The translations under genes and the position numbers were made by a program. Under the pieces are notes generated by a model. That model was not told where the DNA came from, did not search any database, and was given only the letters and a program-made list of their open reading frames with translations. A stretch of DNA of 64,000 nucleotides from Trochalopteron elliotii (lineage: Eukaryota > Chordata > Aves > Passeriformes > Leiothrichidae): positions 574,521 to 638,520 of the forward strand of contig JANPWX010000119.1 in NCBI GenBank assembly GCA_024734555.1, read 5' to 3'. Every line of letters starts with the position of its first letter. Position 1 is the first letter of the stretch. This document shows, piece by piece, positions 1-13,125 of the stretch.

Positions 1-140
1 AGGACTGGCAGCAGGGGTGTCACACACACAGGACTGGCAGCAGGGGCGTCACACACACACACACACAGGACTGGGCTGCAGAGATGTCACACACACACAC
101 ACACAGACAGGGACGGGACAGCAGGAGTGTCACACACACA
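1..140. repeat. CA-rich minisatellite (truncated by window edge)
   Basis: Four imperfect tandem units start at about 2, 31, 68 and 108. Each opens with a GGACTGGCAGCAGGGGTGTC-like core (unit 4 reads GGGACGGGACAGCAGGAGTG) and closes with a (CA)n run of varying length. Unit length runs from about 29 to 40 nt, mostly because the CA tract differs. The array stops at the GCTGGCACC sequence after 140 and continues to the left of the window by an unknown amount. Short open frames across it (His-Thr repeats) are by-products of the CA runs. Confidence 0.85.
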
Positions 141-3100
141 GCTGGCACCTGACAGATGCTGAGCTGTCACTGACACCAGGTGCAGAAAGGAACCTGTTTG
201 ACCTCCAGCTTCCCACAGTGGAAGTCACAGACATCTTTCTCTGAAGCCATTTAACTGGCATCCGATGGAAGTAACTGCAATTGGAATGATGCCTGAAATA
301 GTCCCGGTGATCATAATAAATCCAAGTAGAAAGTTGCCATGTTATGTTATTAGATCTTCGAGAAAAATCTTTCCACTACAACCAGTCCAGTTTGGACATG
401 TACTTTATCCCAGCTAACACCCTCCTGCATCCCCAAGAAGGTTTTGAGCATCAAAAAATGTTCTAACTACAAAGCAGAAAAGCACCAAATATTTTGTGAA
501 ATATTTCACCTGTCCTATTTCAATGCAGTGATAAACAACAGTAGGAAGTCATAAATGTGTTGTCTGGTCTCCCAGCAGAACATTTTCTAGCATAATCTTA
601 AATCTAATTCAATTTTAAATACGAGGGGTATTTACTCTTGATATCTTGCTTTGTTTTCTTACTTAAGATCTAGAGAATTAAAGAAGACCAGCAACAGGTC
701 ACAGAGCTCCTTATATTCACAGAGCTCTGTTAGGCTGAGCTTACTTGCAAGGACCACCAACAGCTACAATTTTTCATCCAAACAAATCTTCCAAGCCATG
801 CATGAAGAGCAAATTACAAACATTATGTTTATAGATAAATTAATATAGTAGAGCTCCTGCCAACAATTTACTCCTGTTCTGACTAGATTTTCTTTTAAAT
901 AAATTTAAAATAACCATCCTTAGAGATCACCATAAGTGCTTTTCATGTCATCACTTGCTGGCTGCCAAGAGTTGATATTCATCAGTCTCCTTTCCTCTTT
1001 TCTATTCCTTCTTTGTACTGTTTAAGAGAAGAAAAATCTGGTATTTTGGCCATACATGGCAGATGCCTATGCAGTAGAATAAAATTGGAATAGAGAGAAA
1101 TCTTGGATATTTTGTCTTACCCAGCTGCAAATGTTTTTTTCTGCACTAAGGAATTACTTGTATTACTTGCTCTTCATATCCCCCATCGTCTTTTGAAAAA
1201 ATAGATTTATTTTTTTTTGCTAGGTTTCCTTTGGTCTTTTTTCTGTACTCTGCCATATGTACAGTGCAGGCTCTCTCTGTACGTGGGTGTTCAGTAGTCA
1301 GGCTGTCAGTCACTGCTGCAGGCACAGCAGCTGAGGGGCTGCAGGGTGGGGTTCAGCCTTGCCTGGGGAGCTGCACACCCCACAGATGCCAGTGACCCAC
1401 AGCTCACAGGGCCAGCACAGTGCCTTGGAGGGAAATTCAGGGTGAAGTCCTGGTGATGGCTTGATTTTGAACACTGATTTTAATACAGCTAGAACCTTGC
1501 ACTGGAATTGACAGCAGCCCCAATGTTTGGTTTGCTCTCCTCATTACCAGTCCTCACACCTCCCCAGGCTGGCACAGCTCAGGCTCTGAGGCTGTCCAAT
1601 TGTTTGAGCCCAGTGTGATGCAGCCTGCTTTATCTCCAGGGCTCCACGGGGCTGATGCAACACAGATGTTTAAAGCATAACCCATTTCAGGGATTGCAGT
1701 ACTCCCCCAGCCTTTTGTTCTGTCCCAGGGGAGTGGCACCCCTGCCATCCCTGGGCATTCCTGGGCTCACATGGATGTGCAGGAGGATACCTGGTGCACC
1801 CCCACTATCTGCCACACACACGTGGCTTCCAAGAACCAGCTGGAGTCTTGCTCCAAGATCCCAGCAGCCTCGTTTGCTTTAACAGCCCACTTAAAACTTG
1901 AGTCTCAAAGGAGGCAGAAATATTTTTTCTGTATTTATTCCGAGCTATGTTGTCACAATAACATCTTCATATTCCTTTGGTGCAAACAAAAAGCTCCTTA
2001 TATGTGAGCAGTGCAAGATGTCAGCTGTACTTTAAAGCAAACAAACAGCAAAAACCACTACACCTCTAACAACATTCAGCTCTACAGCCTTGGCTCCCAC
2101 AAGTCTCCCACGCCCAACTATTACTGCTTTGCACTTGAGGTGTCTAGAGGGTCAAAAAGCTTTGGTTTTCAAAAAAGGTTACTCATGAGACAGACTCCTA
2201 TTAAGAATATTAAACAGGTCTTCATGATTCTGAAACAATTAAGTATTGTGGTGCAGAAGAAGAGAAGTTGCATGCTTACTAGCTAGTGAAATTTCTAGTT
2301 TTACTGTGGAGGTAACTAGTCACATTCTTTTTCTTGTCCTACAGAAGAGCTTTTGAGAACTGAACAGGTAATCTTAAAATAGAACATTGTTCTCATTTTT
2401 AATGTCCACCCATTGAGAGGTTAGGTTTTTAAAAAGCTCTTTTCAATAGAGTAATGGTCTCCTTTCCCTCAGCTTTTTTACAGTCATCCTGCCACATGAA
2501 AGAATGATCCTCCATGTCATCTTTCAGAGTAACATTTCACAAAAATTCAGGTCATCACCATCAGAAATGATTTCACAGTGGGTTTGGAAATTCTTCATGT
2601 AGGAGAAAAAAGGTATGAAACCTTCATTTGGTGTGCCTTGTCCTAGGTTCCCTGGCTGAAACAGGCAGGAATTTGGCCACATAGCTTTTATGTGTACTGA
2701 TGTAAGCCTTTATACAAGTCACTAAGACACAACATGGATTTTCATGTTTGTTTTAATGGAACTGTTATGCCACACTAGTAACAGATGATATCCAGAGGCT
2801 AAATTGCCTGTATGGTCTCTGAAACAATACAGATGATCCTCGTGAAATTTAACATACTGTGGAGAACAAACTGGTGCTGGTCCCTTCTCTAGATTTCCTT
2901 CCACAGAAGTCAGAAGATGTTTGGCCTAGGAAAGAGCAGCTTGCACTCCAAGTAGAGCTCTAAACTGGTGACAGGGGTTTTGTTTTTTGGGTTTTTTTTC
3001 TAAGAATTAACAGTGTGGAGCCTACAACTTTGTATAATGGCAAGGAAAACAAAATTAAGACAACCTTATCACCAGGCTCATATCCATGAGGGGGCCTGAT

Positions 3101-4057
3101 TATGACTTCAGTACATCTTCAACAGAGCCAAGAACTTACCCTGGAACTCTTAGCACAAAGATGTTAATGCATTTAAAATTATTTGATAAATTATCTGAGC
3201 TTCTCCCTGGACAATAAATATATACTCAGTAAAAAACCCCAGCAGATTTAAACATTATTTACTGGTGTAAAACAACCTCTACGGAAACGAGTAATTTTTC
3301 TAGAGCTGTAGTATTATTTGATTTGCAATGCTTAGCAAGTAATTCTGTCTGAAAATTGTTTATCATGTTATGTGAACTGCCTGTAGTTTTGTGATGTTAG
3401 TCTTTGAAGCCTGTTACATATTTTAATCAGTTTTACAGAGTTAGATGCCATTCAAGAGTTAAGATATTCTTGTAAATACAAAATGAATTAGAAAGTGCAA
3501 TGAAGACATTTAAGAATTATTATCTGAGGCATCAGTAACATGCTTATGTGATGTACAGTGCTAGTAGGCATTGTTTAACCTTTTCCAGTATCACACCATT
3601 TGAAAAATACATCCTTTGCCCCAAGGAATACTTGTGTGAAGAAGGAAGGGTTTGGTTTACCAAAGACTTGTTTTGATTCTACATAGAGAGTTCCAAATCA
3701 GATAAACAATAATATTTATTAGACTTGAGACAAGCCAGAAGAAGTGGCAGATAACATGTTCTAGGTATGAAAACTAGAAAAATATTTGAAAAGCAAAGAA
3801 TTTTTATGGAGTTCTTTCTAGCAACTGTCTAATAAAGGGCTCTCCCTTCCCTTTCTGCTGGAAAACAAAGGAAAACAGAGCTAATTGAAAAAAAAGATGG
3901 ACAGACAACAGCCATGAACTAACATGCCATGGGACCTGTGCACCAAACTGTTACAGGGCTTTCTGGATCACTCTGCAAACTGAGGCAAGCACAGGCCCAG
4001 GTCTCTCTGCCAGGAGAGTGGGCAAGGGATGCTTTGGGATGAGCAGGCAGCAGCAGC
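141..4057. other. Non-coding AT-rich stretch, nothing recognised
   Basis: No exon with flanking splice sites and no recognisable protein similarity on either strand. Open frames are short (under about 90 codons) and look like chance. A G/T-rich run lies near 2975-3000. By position it is probably intron 1 of TNFAIP8L3 or DNA upstream of that gene; which of these cannot be told here. Confidence 0.6.
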
Positions 4058-4418
4058 CAGGGCAAGGATGTGAGCCAAGAGCCTGCTTGGGTTGGGTTTT
4101 TCTTTTAGTGTTCCCTCCAGGAATCACCTGGGCTGCTGATTTGCATTCAGACCCCTCATTAGCACAGCAGCTGTCAGTTAGGGAGTCTTGTCCAGCAGGG
4201 AAAAAACCAAAAAAGAATAAAAACTTTAAAGGGAAAAAATCCTAACCACGCTGTAAGGACAGTAAAGACCATGAATAATCCCACTTTTGTCAAATTGAGT
4301 ACACCTTGGACAAACAATAATTTAGTTGAACAAGTCGATTTGTTCAGGGTTCTGTTCTTAAAATCAAGTGGAAATAAGAACTTCATGAAGCTCTGGATGG
4401 AAGCCCAAGCTCACCTGC
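4058..4418. repeat. Dispersed direct repeat, copy A
   Basis: About 361 bp that matches 8994-9357 in the same orientation at roughly 95% by eye. The match starts at CAGGGCAAGGATGTG and ends at AGCTCACCTGC, and the flanks outside these points do not match. Inside are an octamer-like ATTTGCAT site, a central A-rich segment and a conserved 3' half ending in CTCTGGATGGAAGCCC. Open frames on both strands recur in the two copies only because the DNA is repeated. It is either an interspersed repeat family I cannot name or a local duplication. Confidence 0.85.
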
Positions 4419-7400
4419 TTGTGCAAGATCATGACCAAGCTGTTCCCCCACCTGAAATTTTGATGCTGCCAGCAGTCATGGGGCAGGGAGCCTCCAGTCT
4501 TTCTAATATGTGGCTATGGACAAGGAATTTATGATGGCATATTAAATTCCTAAGTAGGAATATGAAGCAATTGCTGCCACACAGCAATTATTGACCATTC
4601 CTCTCTGCCTTGCCAAAGGTCTGGGATGAGAATGAGTTCTATTTAAAGTGATATTTTGGCACTAAGGAATGACCTGTACAAAGCAATGAGTGCACTGCCT
4701 CAAAAAACTCACACCTCCCCTTTGAAGAAATAAATCTTTTAGCCTTTCATCTCCTCTACAGCAAAGACTAAAAAGTCATGGTGGGAAGAATAAGTCACCT
4801 CATTTAGCTGGTAACAGAACAATCAAGGTATAAATCCCAGTAAAAATGACAACAGTAGGCCAGATAGATGAGAGGGTTTTTCCTGAAGACCTGGCCTGCC
4901 TGAGAAACCTTTGGTGCTTGCATTCTACCCACAGCAGCAGCCTAGGGATGACAGGCCATCCCAGGAAGGTAGGAGAACCCTGTAACTTTCTGAGACCTCA
5001 CTGTTTTATCTGGTAAACTAAGCAGGGCCTGGCTGTGAGCCCAAGCAGTGGTACACAATCCTCTAAACTGTTTATCTATTAATACACTTGCTGGCACTGT
5101 TTCAGCCCGTGCCAGATAGCCTCCCACTAAATGTCCTGGCATGAGGCAGAGGAGAGCAGTGGCCAGGATGAATTAAACATTTGGAGTGTGGGAAAGAATT
5201 CAGCCTGTATCCAGATGGCAGCACAATGCATGGACAAAAGGTTCTGTGCTGGTTTATTTACAGACAGGGCCCCTGTGGTCAGAGCAGGGTGCACACACAG
5301 GTTCTTCCCTCTTGTTGTGGCTTCTGATGCCTGCTCAAGGCTGTCCAGGCTGTTGGGCTGCTTGGGGACCCTGCTCAGGGCAGCTTCCCTGCGCTGAGAC
5401 CTGGCTTTGGAGCCTTGCCCAATTAAAAGTGTGTTACTTGCTGTTTGCCTGCAGAAATCTCTCTGCCAGTTACATTCTGGGAGGTCATTTCATGGGCTGA
5501 CAAGTGCAGCTGGAGGAGATTCATGGGAGGCTGAGGCTTGCTGCAATAACTACAACTGTATACCCAAGGTTCAAACATCATCTTGAGAAGCCAAGCTGAG
5601 CTCACACGTGGGCTGGTAGCCAGTGAGTTTTTCTGCTCTTTAAGGCAAACATCTTTAACAAAAAAGACTGAGAAAGAGCAAGAGTCACTCTGATGTCTTT
5701 TCAGTGGTCACTAACCCCTCCTTGGTACAGATGCTGGTTTATGTCAAATTTTAGCAGTTGGCTCTGCTCAGCCTTCCTGCAGAGGAGCAGACTGACCAGT
5801 CTCTCTGTACAGGTGCAGATTTTGGCTGACATCTGTTGATATAACAACACAAAATAACATAATCTTCCTGCCCTATCTATGAAACAAACATTTCACCATA
5901 GAGACATTCTCTTAGCTCTCCTTACTAGTGGTAATTTAATATGAAAGGTTATCTTCTGAAACACCAATAGTAAAAGTTAGCATAATACCTCACTTATCAC
6001 CATCTCATTCCTGCATTAACTTTGTTTATCCAAGCAGTTTGTGTTGCAGGAAAAACGAAATTCTTTCTTTCTCTTTGAAGAAATGTATTAACACTATCAT
6101 TGTGCTAGTGTTTCCTTTCCAAATAGTTTTCCATTTACTTTTGGAGCCTATAGTTTACATGGTCAAATCACTGACAGATGCAGATCAAACAAATACAAGT
6201 TTCTAAGCCTTTTCAAAGTTGGGGGTATTTTTATTTTTTTTTTTAATTAAGATAACCATCTTTCAGATGTTTTTTTCAACAAAAGCTCTGTGCCATATAG
6301 TGTTATGCCAGGTGAATTTCTGTAGCTTTTGTTTACTTATATTTAATTTTAGCTTGTGTTTTGGTGCATCATTTCCCTCTAACTCCCAGAAGTGAGAAGG
6401 AAGTAGGCTAAAGGTAACAAGGACGACCTTCATGTTCACTTCAAAGCAAGTTATAGTTGGTGCCTCACTATTTTTATACATTATTAATCACCTCCACTGT
6501 TAGGAATAATGTTTACTAGTAGATACAAAAGTAATCAGTACAGTCATTATGATGCACAGCTACTGGATTCACTAGAAAGTGATGAAGAATTGGTGAGGAA
6601 AAATATTGACTGGAATTACAGGTTTAAGAAAGGGATTAAAAGTTCAACCCCAAGTGTTTGTAAAAACCACTTGCACAAACTTTATACAGTGCCAGTGTAT
6701 CCCCTTCTTACCCCATTGGAGTGAAAACACCATGGGTCTATATAACTAAGAGAGGAAGATTCTCTTCAGTGATTAAACCTCACCTGTATCAGAAATTAGC
6801 TTCTGTTGTATATATCTAGCCTGACCTCGGCTGAGGCTTCTCTGGCTTCTCTCCTACCTGCATTTGTTTTTAAGAGTCTATTTCTATACCAGTTCTTAAA
6901 GGTCAGTATCAGATTATCCTGCATAAGAAGGAAGGATGTAACACTTTGCATCCTTGGGGCAGATATAGCTGAGAGTTTACTCTTGCCTGCAGTCCTGTCC
7001 ATTCCTCTCCCCCAGAACAAAACCCCACAGCCAAATGCAAAAGCAACAAGAGCAGAAAACAACCACTGCAAACCCCCAGCCCTGTACACTCATCCAAAAC
7101 AGTCACCACTGGCATTTCTCTGTAGAGCACTTCCCCTTTCAGAAATCATACAGAACTGATGGAAAGCCAAGAACAAATTGTCTTAAGGACAGATGAATAC
7201 CAATGTTTTCCACAATTCTGTGATTTAACTTGGTAGTTTGGATTAAATCAGATGCTGGAGGGCTTAGAGCAGTCCCAATACTCAGCTGTTAATCAGCTGG
7301 CATCCTTTCATCCTCCAGGCCAGGATCTCTCCTGTAGTCCTGAAGCCAAACTGGGAGCCAGAGCTCCTGACCAGTTGGTATCATTCACTTCTGCACAACT

Positions 7401-8993
7401 TTCTCTTGAACTTGCTGATTTTACTCTGTGCTGGGTGTTTGAAAGCCTGGCTGGGGACAGCCAGAAAATAGCCACTTTCAGTGTTATGTTGCCACATCGT
7501 TGTGCTGGTATAAATGGATGTTTCCACTCCATCAGGAGGTGTCACTGCACCCTGGGGGGACAGGGAAACTCCTCCTGCTTTGAGAAAAGGCACCTGCAGA
7601 GGGCAAGGAAGGTCTAAAGTCTCCTTGCACCCTCACTTTGGCTGCCCCTACCACCAAAGAGGCTAAGGCCCTTGCAGGAAGGCAGGTACCCAGATATTGG
7701 CTATTTTCTCCATCTTCTAACTTCTAGAATCCTTTTAAATTCTCTCTTTTCCTATCCATCCTCTTATCCTATCCTTATATCTTACACTTGAAGTTTGTGT
7801 TCATTCTCCACATCTTTCTAGCATTTAACTGATCTTCTCCCAGCCAGTATGCTGTTCTCCTCAAGCCTCAGTTCTTCCAGTATTGATCTGATTCTCCTTC
7901 CTTAACTCATTTCTTCTCAAATGCTCTTGGGTTTATGATTTCTACCCCCCAAAAAAAGGGAGTAAATGCTGTTAGGTTGTATTTCAAGAAAGGGGAAATT
8001 GATGGAAGTAAGATACTGACTTGGCATTGTAATTAAAGGTTCTAGAAACAGGAACTCACCTGCCTCCTCTGGCAAACAAAAAATACAGACAGTGGGCTTG
8101 CAAGTGGGACAGGAAAGTTAATTTCATTTTGAAATACTGAAACAGGTAGATGCAATATCTGCCAGAAAGTGAGAACACAATACCATCTTCACAGATAACA
8201 GGAGCTTCCCAGCTATTTTCAGAATGCATTCCTGAACAAACAACTCCTTGAAGAAAGAGTATATCCTCACCCCATAAGTTCAAATCATTGGGCTTGAACA
8301 GCAGATCCAGGGGAGAATTGCATCTGTCACCAGACACAGCAGTCTGTGACTGTCACTGAGCAAAGGAGGTCAGAAGAGGACACTGTTTTCTAGTGATACA
8401 GCTTAACTACAAGGAATAAAGGAGACCAGAGCCTTGCCATTTTGTGGAATCACAGCATGCAGATCTCCCTCACACGAGGTTACAAATATATATTTATTAA
8501 AAAGTGACAATATGCTTTCATTTAAAAAAAATCAGAAGAGAATTCACAGAAATTGCCTCTAGAAAGCAATCAGAAGCTTTAAACAGCTGTGAAAAAGCAA
8601 TGAAGGCAAAAGATGCTTCTGTAAACTAAACTCTTCTTCACTTGGGACAAGAATGTCTCTTTCAATTTTATTCTGCCAATGAGACAAGGATGAGAGCAGA
8701 GAAATGCACTGAGGGAGGCTTCAGGGAAAGGGCTGAAGCACAGGAATTACCAAGTAGGTAAAGACTCACCAGAACATCAGCAGTGCCTACATCCACCCTT
8801 CCACTCTGCTGCTGACTGGCCTGAGCTGAATCAAACTAAAATTGGGCCCATTCTGCCCATTGGAGGGTCAGCAGCCACCCTGACACTCAGCTTTCATCTT
8901 CCATCACTGGGGAAGAGTAACAAGGTTCCCAGAAACAGGGTCCCCATTTTCCACCACAGCATCTCTCTGGATTGCTGCCTCTGTCCAGCCCAG
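4419..8993. other. Non-coding stretch between the two direct repeats
   Basis: No supportable exon, RNA gene or named mobile element. The longest open frames (97-121 codons at 6796-7617) lack splice context and recognisable similarity, and overlap on both strands, as expected for locally GC-rich non-coding DNA. An A/T-rich block lies at 6230-6250 and a pyrimidine-rich run at 7700-7920. Confidence 0.55.
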
Positions 8994-9357
8994 CAGGGCA
9001 AGGATGTGAGCCAAGAGCCTGCTTGGGTTGGGTTTTTCTTTTAGTGTTCCCTCCAGGAATCACCTGGGCTGCTGATTTGCATTCAGACCCCTCATTAGCA
9101 TGGCAGCTGTCAGTTAGGGAGTCTTGTCCAGCAGGGAAAAAAAAAAAAAAAAGAAAAAAAAACTTTAAAGGAAAAAAATCCTAACCATGCTGTAAGGACA
9201 GTGAAGACCATAAATAATCCCACCTTTGTCAAACTGAGTACACCTTGGACAAACAATAATGTAGTTGAACAAGTCAATTTGTTCAGGGTTCTGTTCTTAA
9301 AATCAAGTGGAACTAAGAACTTCATGAAGCTCTGGATGGAAGCCCAAGCTCACCTGC
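8994..9357. repeat. Dispersed direct repeat, copy B
   Basis: Second copy of the ~360-bp sequence at 4058-4418, direct orientation, about 4.9 kb apart. Differences are scattered substitutions plus a longer, purer poly-A in the middle (about 9137-9152), where copy A has A-rich sequence broken by CC and T. The A-tract expansion at the same internal point suggests ordinary slippage after the copies separated. Confidence 0.85.
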
Positions 9358-10912
9358 AGCAGCCCCTGTGTGACCAGGCAGGACACGGGAGGGGTCAGCC
9401 CTGCCCAGCAAACACAGCTCTGCCCTTCCCTGGTGGCTGGTGTAGGGCAGCAGGACAATCTCCAACTACTGATTCTGCAGCCAGGATCTCTCTCAGATTG
9501 CCCAGAGCTGTGTCTGCACTTGCCCATCCAGGTGGGGAGGATGAGTAGCAGTTTCTCCTGCACTCTTTGGGGCTCTGTGTATTTACCTTCCCCACCTGCA
9601 CCAGGGAAGCTGTGCCTTAGCAACAGCAGAGCAGGATTGAAGAGACAAATGATGTGTAGGAAGGGAATTTGGGGTGATGGTGGGGGAGAGATGATTCAAT
9701 GGTTTCCATATTTTCATGTAACAGAATTTAATTCCCTTGGAAGTTGCTGCAGTCAATGACAGGCAGAAGTGTGCACGTGAAACACCTCTGGCTGAGCATT
9801 GAAATCAAGCATGACTAGGCATACCAAATAACCCATGCAGACTGCAAGGGGTTGTTTAAAAAATAATTATGTACTTGTCACTGCAAAAGCTTTTCTATAT
9901 TTATAATTCCTTTTTCCTCTCAGCCTCGTCTGATGGAATTCAGATAGCATGTGTGCCATTATGTTAAACAACCAATTCTGGAGTACTTCACTTCTTCCCT
10001 CTCTCCTACAGGCATTAAAGCAGTAGTTACACTTAATGGGGATTATTTTAGGGACAGTTAAGGCCTATGCTTAGTCACTTCATCATTGGCTAAAATACAA
10101 ACTCTGCTCATATGCCATTAAAGGGATTGAAAACAAATCTTTAAATAAGTACTTAGCTTGCTTTTAAAGCAATGTGGTTTCTTTACCATGATAAAGTGAT
10201 AAAAATACATATGAGATCATAAAGCTCACAGTAGTTTTGTTGCTGAAAAAGTTTTCCAGCTATCTCCTTGAATTCATTTGGTTTGAAACTTGCCTTGGTC
10301 TAGCATTTTTTTGAGTTGAAAACCTTTTTTATACTAACAGCATGTGACTGAATATAACTAAGCTTTTTTATACATATGTAAAGTGGACAAAAAAGATTTT
10401 CCCTAAGTAAGGAAATGCTATATATAGAAGAAAAGCTGAAGACTTTCAAGTCACAGACTTCAGGAGGTTTGTTAACACCATCCCCAGGGAGGCAGAAAGA
10501 CAAACAATAAAAAAGCAATTTCCTTCACAGGAACATACAGAACATCAGAAACACCTAGTAAAGAGACCAGGGTTGTGCAGAGTGGAAGTCATTTATCCTG
10601 TTGGTTTATGTTTTTCACTCCACTAATCATCATTCCCTGTTACCATCAGTGGGAGGTGCACACCCATCAGTAGGCAACACTGAGTTTTAAATCTTTTTAA
10701 CAAATGTCACAACGTGAATAAGTCAGAGAAGGTGTAGCCTCCACAACTGTGAGATGCACAATGTGGAATAAACTGCTCTGGGGAAGAAGGAATGCTCCAG
10801 GGCATTATTGTGCCATCAGAATCACAGACCCAGTGAGGACAGAACAGTCTCTGCCCTCCAGAGCTGCCCCAGGAGCACCATGGCCAGGAAACTGCATCCC
10901 TGGGGGGACATA

Positions 10913-10932
10913 GTGCTGCTGCTGCTGCTGCT
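10913..10932 (+). repeat. (CTG)6 microsatellite
   Basis: Short perfect CTG run in non-coding DNA. A comparable (CAG)n of five to six units lies at 20381-20397, and a (TTG)n run at 20097-20113. Confidence 0.9.
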
Positions 10933-10974
10933 CAGGGGAAAAAACCTGCATCCACACATTCTGCAGCTTCTTCT

Positions 10975-11045
10975 CAGACCTTGAGGATGGCAGACCTGGA
11001 TTGGGGTAGGAGTTGGACTAGATGCTCTCACTTGATTTTTCCTAC
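10975..11045 (+). mobile_element. CR1-like LINE 3' fragment (decayed)
   Basis: Contains GGAGTTGGACTAGATG followed by a CT-rich TTTTTCCTACTC stretch. This resembles the well-known CR1 3' end, where GGGTTGGACTAGATGATC is followed by a CCTTCCAACC motif. Sequence just upstream (10755-10790, a GTGGAATAAACTGC phrase) may belong to the same insertion. The copy is too decayed to assign a subfamily, and CR1 open reading frames are absent. Confidence 0.4.
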
Positions 11046-11659
11046 TCTCTTTGTTTTAGCAGATACACCACAAAAGAGTTAATATGAACACAAACACATA
11101 AAATTGGTATTTAAAGTTACTTTCACTCAGGCTCACAGACACACAGCTTTCACAATGACCAGGGGGAACCAGGAGCTTGCTTATAGCAAATAAAAATTGA
11201 TCTTGGGACAGTGCTGCCTGAGCCATTGAAAGCAGGGCACTGATTCTGCAGCAGCACAGTTATTTAGGTAGAGCAGACATCACAGAGGAAATGTTAGATG
11301 GCTGCACTGGAAGGGTTTAGGAAGGAGATGAGGATGTGCATGGATGTGTCAGATTTCAACAGATGGAATGCTGATTTGGGGTTTATGTAATTCAGAGCTG
11401 TTCTAACAAAGTACTTGGGGACAGACATGCAGAGTAGCAGAGAATGGCAGTATTTAAGGAGCTTTGCCATGTTTTCACATGCTCATTTGGAAAAAAGATG
11501 GAAAGAAAATATCAAGTTTTTCCTTCATAAAAACCCCCCAAACACATACACAAGAAAACAGAAAAAAAAAAAACCCCAAACAAAACCAAAAACGACAGTG
11601 GCAGGAATCCTTTCTTTGTGTGGCATCCCAGTTAGGTTTGCGCACAAGTAACACTGTTT

Positions 11660-11720
11660 TCATAATAAACAGTGTTTAATATTAAAGTATTAGTAATTAA
11701 TCATTAATTAATATTAGTAC
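11660..11720. promoter_or_regulatory. AT-rich block with clustered homeodomain-type TAATTA cores
   Basis: Several TAATTAAT / ATTAATTAAT cores are packed into about 60 bp (around 11690-11715) next to a less AT-rich, non-repetitive flank. This composition is typical of conserved developmental enhancers, but conservation cannot be seen from one genome, so regulatory function is a guess. Confidence 0.25.
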
Positions 11721-12949
11721 ATTGTAAAAGGCATCTGTAATCTGCATACCTTTCAAAATACACTTTGCAACTTTAGATTTCTGTTAAATAACACCTTCCT
11801 GAATTTCAAAGCAAGCCAAACTGGAAATTTAAGGACGCTAAAGATACTGGACTAATTTCTTTGTGCAACCTCCCATATGATAACTTTTCAAAATGTGGTG
11901 GATAAAGTACTGGGCTGACAGCAGGATCTTAATGACAGCCTTAAGCAAGTTTTTCAGTTGTATCTATTTCTCCTCCCATTCCTGGTCTTCTTTGTCTGTT
12001 TTTACCTTCACTATTTTTAGGTGAGGAACAATTTGAAGTTATCCTGTGTTACTTTGTTTTGCTTTTCCCTTTAATATATTCGTAGTGAAATGAGGAAAGC
12101 CATTCTCCTGAAGAGAATTTACCAGAAAGGGGTTGGCAGAATTAACCTGCTGATGACTGCTGGTATATTCTTTGATACAAGTCTTTGCAGGGTGGGATCA
12201 AGCACAAAGAAAGATCCTGATCAAGTGCTTGGACACAGGGTTAACACTACATCATCCAGGGGAATCCTGCTGTAAGTCACAGTGAAAAGTATTCCCACCC
12301 CACACAGAGCCACTACTTTCTTTACAGCCCAAGTCTCAGTCCTTGCACATAAAGGAGTTTGTGTTATTCACATATATAACCCACCTACACAATAATCTCC
12401 TCAAGAGGTGCTTGCTGCCAACCTCACTTGTGTGCAGGCCAAGGAATATGGACATTTTCCAGTCCTGTCTGTTCAGACTTCCCTGCAGGAAGCTGGCTTC
12501 CCAGGGTGTGAATTTGTGCTTTAAAGCCATCTGCCCTACACTGCTTCATCTCAGGCAGTGCCTTGGTGGAAGAAACAATAAATCCTGTTCAAAGGTGACA
12601 AGGTCTGGTAACCTGGCACCAACCCTCAAGTTCTACAAAGCCAGGTGAAATCTGGCCTGAAATACAGCAAACTCCAAAATCAGGTCCAGCCCAAAGACAG
12701 GTTTTCATTAATGGAGCTCTGACAGTCACCTTGCCTGTAGAAACACAGGTTGAAGGCTGGATAATGAACAGCTGTAGTGGATAATGTTATTTTCATTCTC
12801 TCACTTCTCAAGATCAGTTTATTTAATCTAGAAATCAAATCATGGCAATATAGTGTTTTCCACACTCAGACATACTGGAAGAATGCTGAGCCCTGTTAAT
12901 GCACAGAGGGATCAGTGTCCACTGGAGAGACAAGAAGCACTCAGCACAT

Positions 12950-13125
12950 TTGCAGCCAGGGAGATTCAGCCTGACATCAGGAAAATCAGAGTTACAACCA
13001 CTGAGAAGGAACTTTGGTCTTTAGGAACAGATCAGACAACTATCTCCTCTAGCCTTATCTCAGAGAAAGGAATGGATTAGATGACTGATACAAAGTTTTT
13101 TTCCTTCAACCCCAGGTTTCTATGG
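12950..13125 (+). mobile_element. CR1-like LINE 3' fragment
   Basis: Reads GGGAGATTCAGCCTGACATC then AGGAAAATCAGAG, and later GGATTAGATGACTG, CCTTCAACCCC and TTTCTATGG. These phrases occur in the same order as in the avian CR1 3' region (AGATTCAGGCTGGACAT..AGGAAAAA, then GGACTAGATGAC, CCTTCCAACCC, ATTCTATG). Substitutions and small indels indicate an old copy. No coding capacity remains. Confidence 0.6.

Noticed and set aside
4018..4386. Matching open frames in both 360-bp repeats (plus and minus strands)
   Set aside because: Similarity comes from the repeated DNA itself. The frames start or end outside the repeat and differ at the A-tract, so there is no evidence of a protein.
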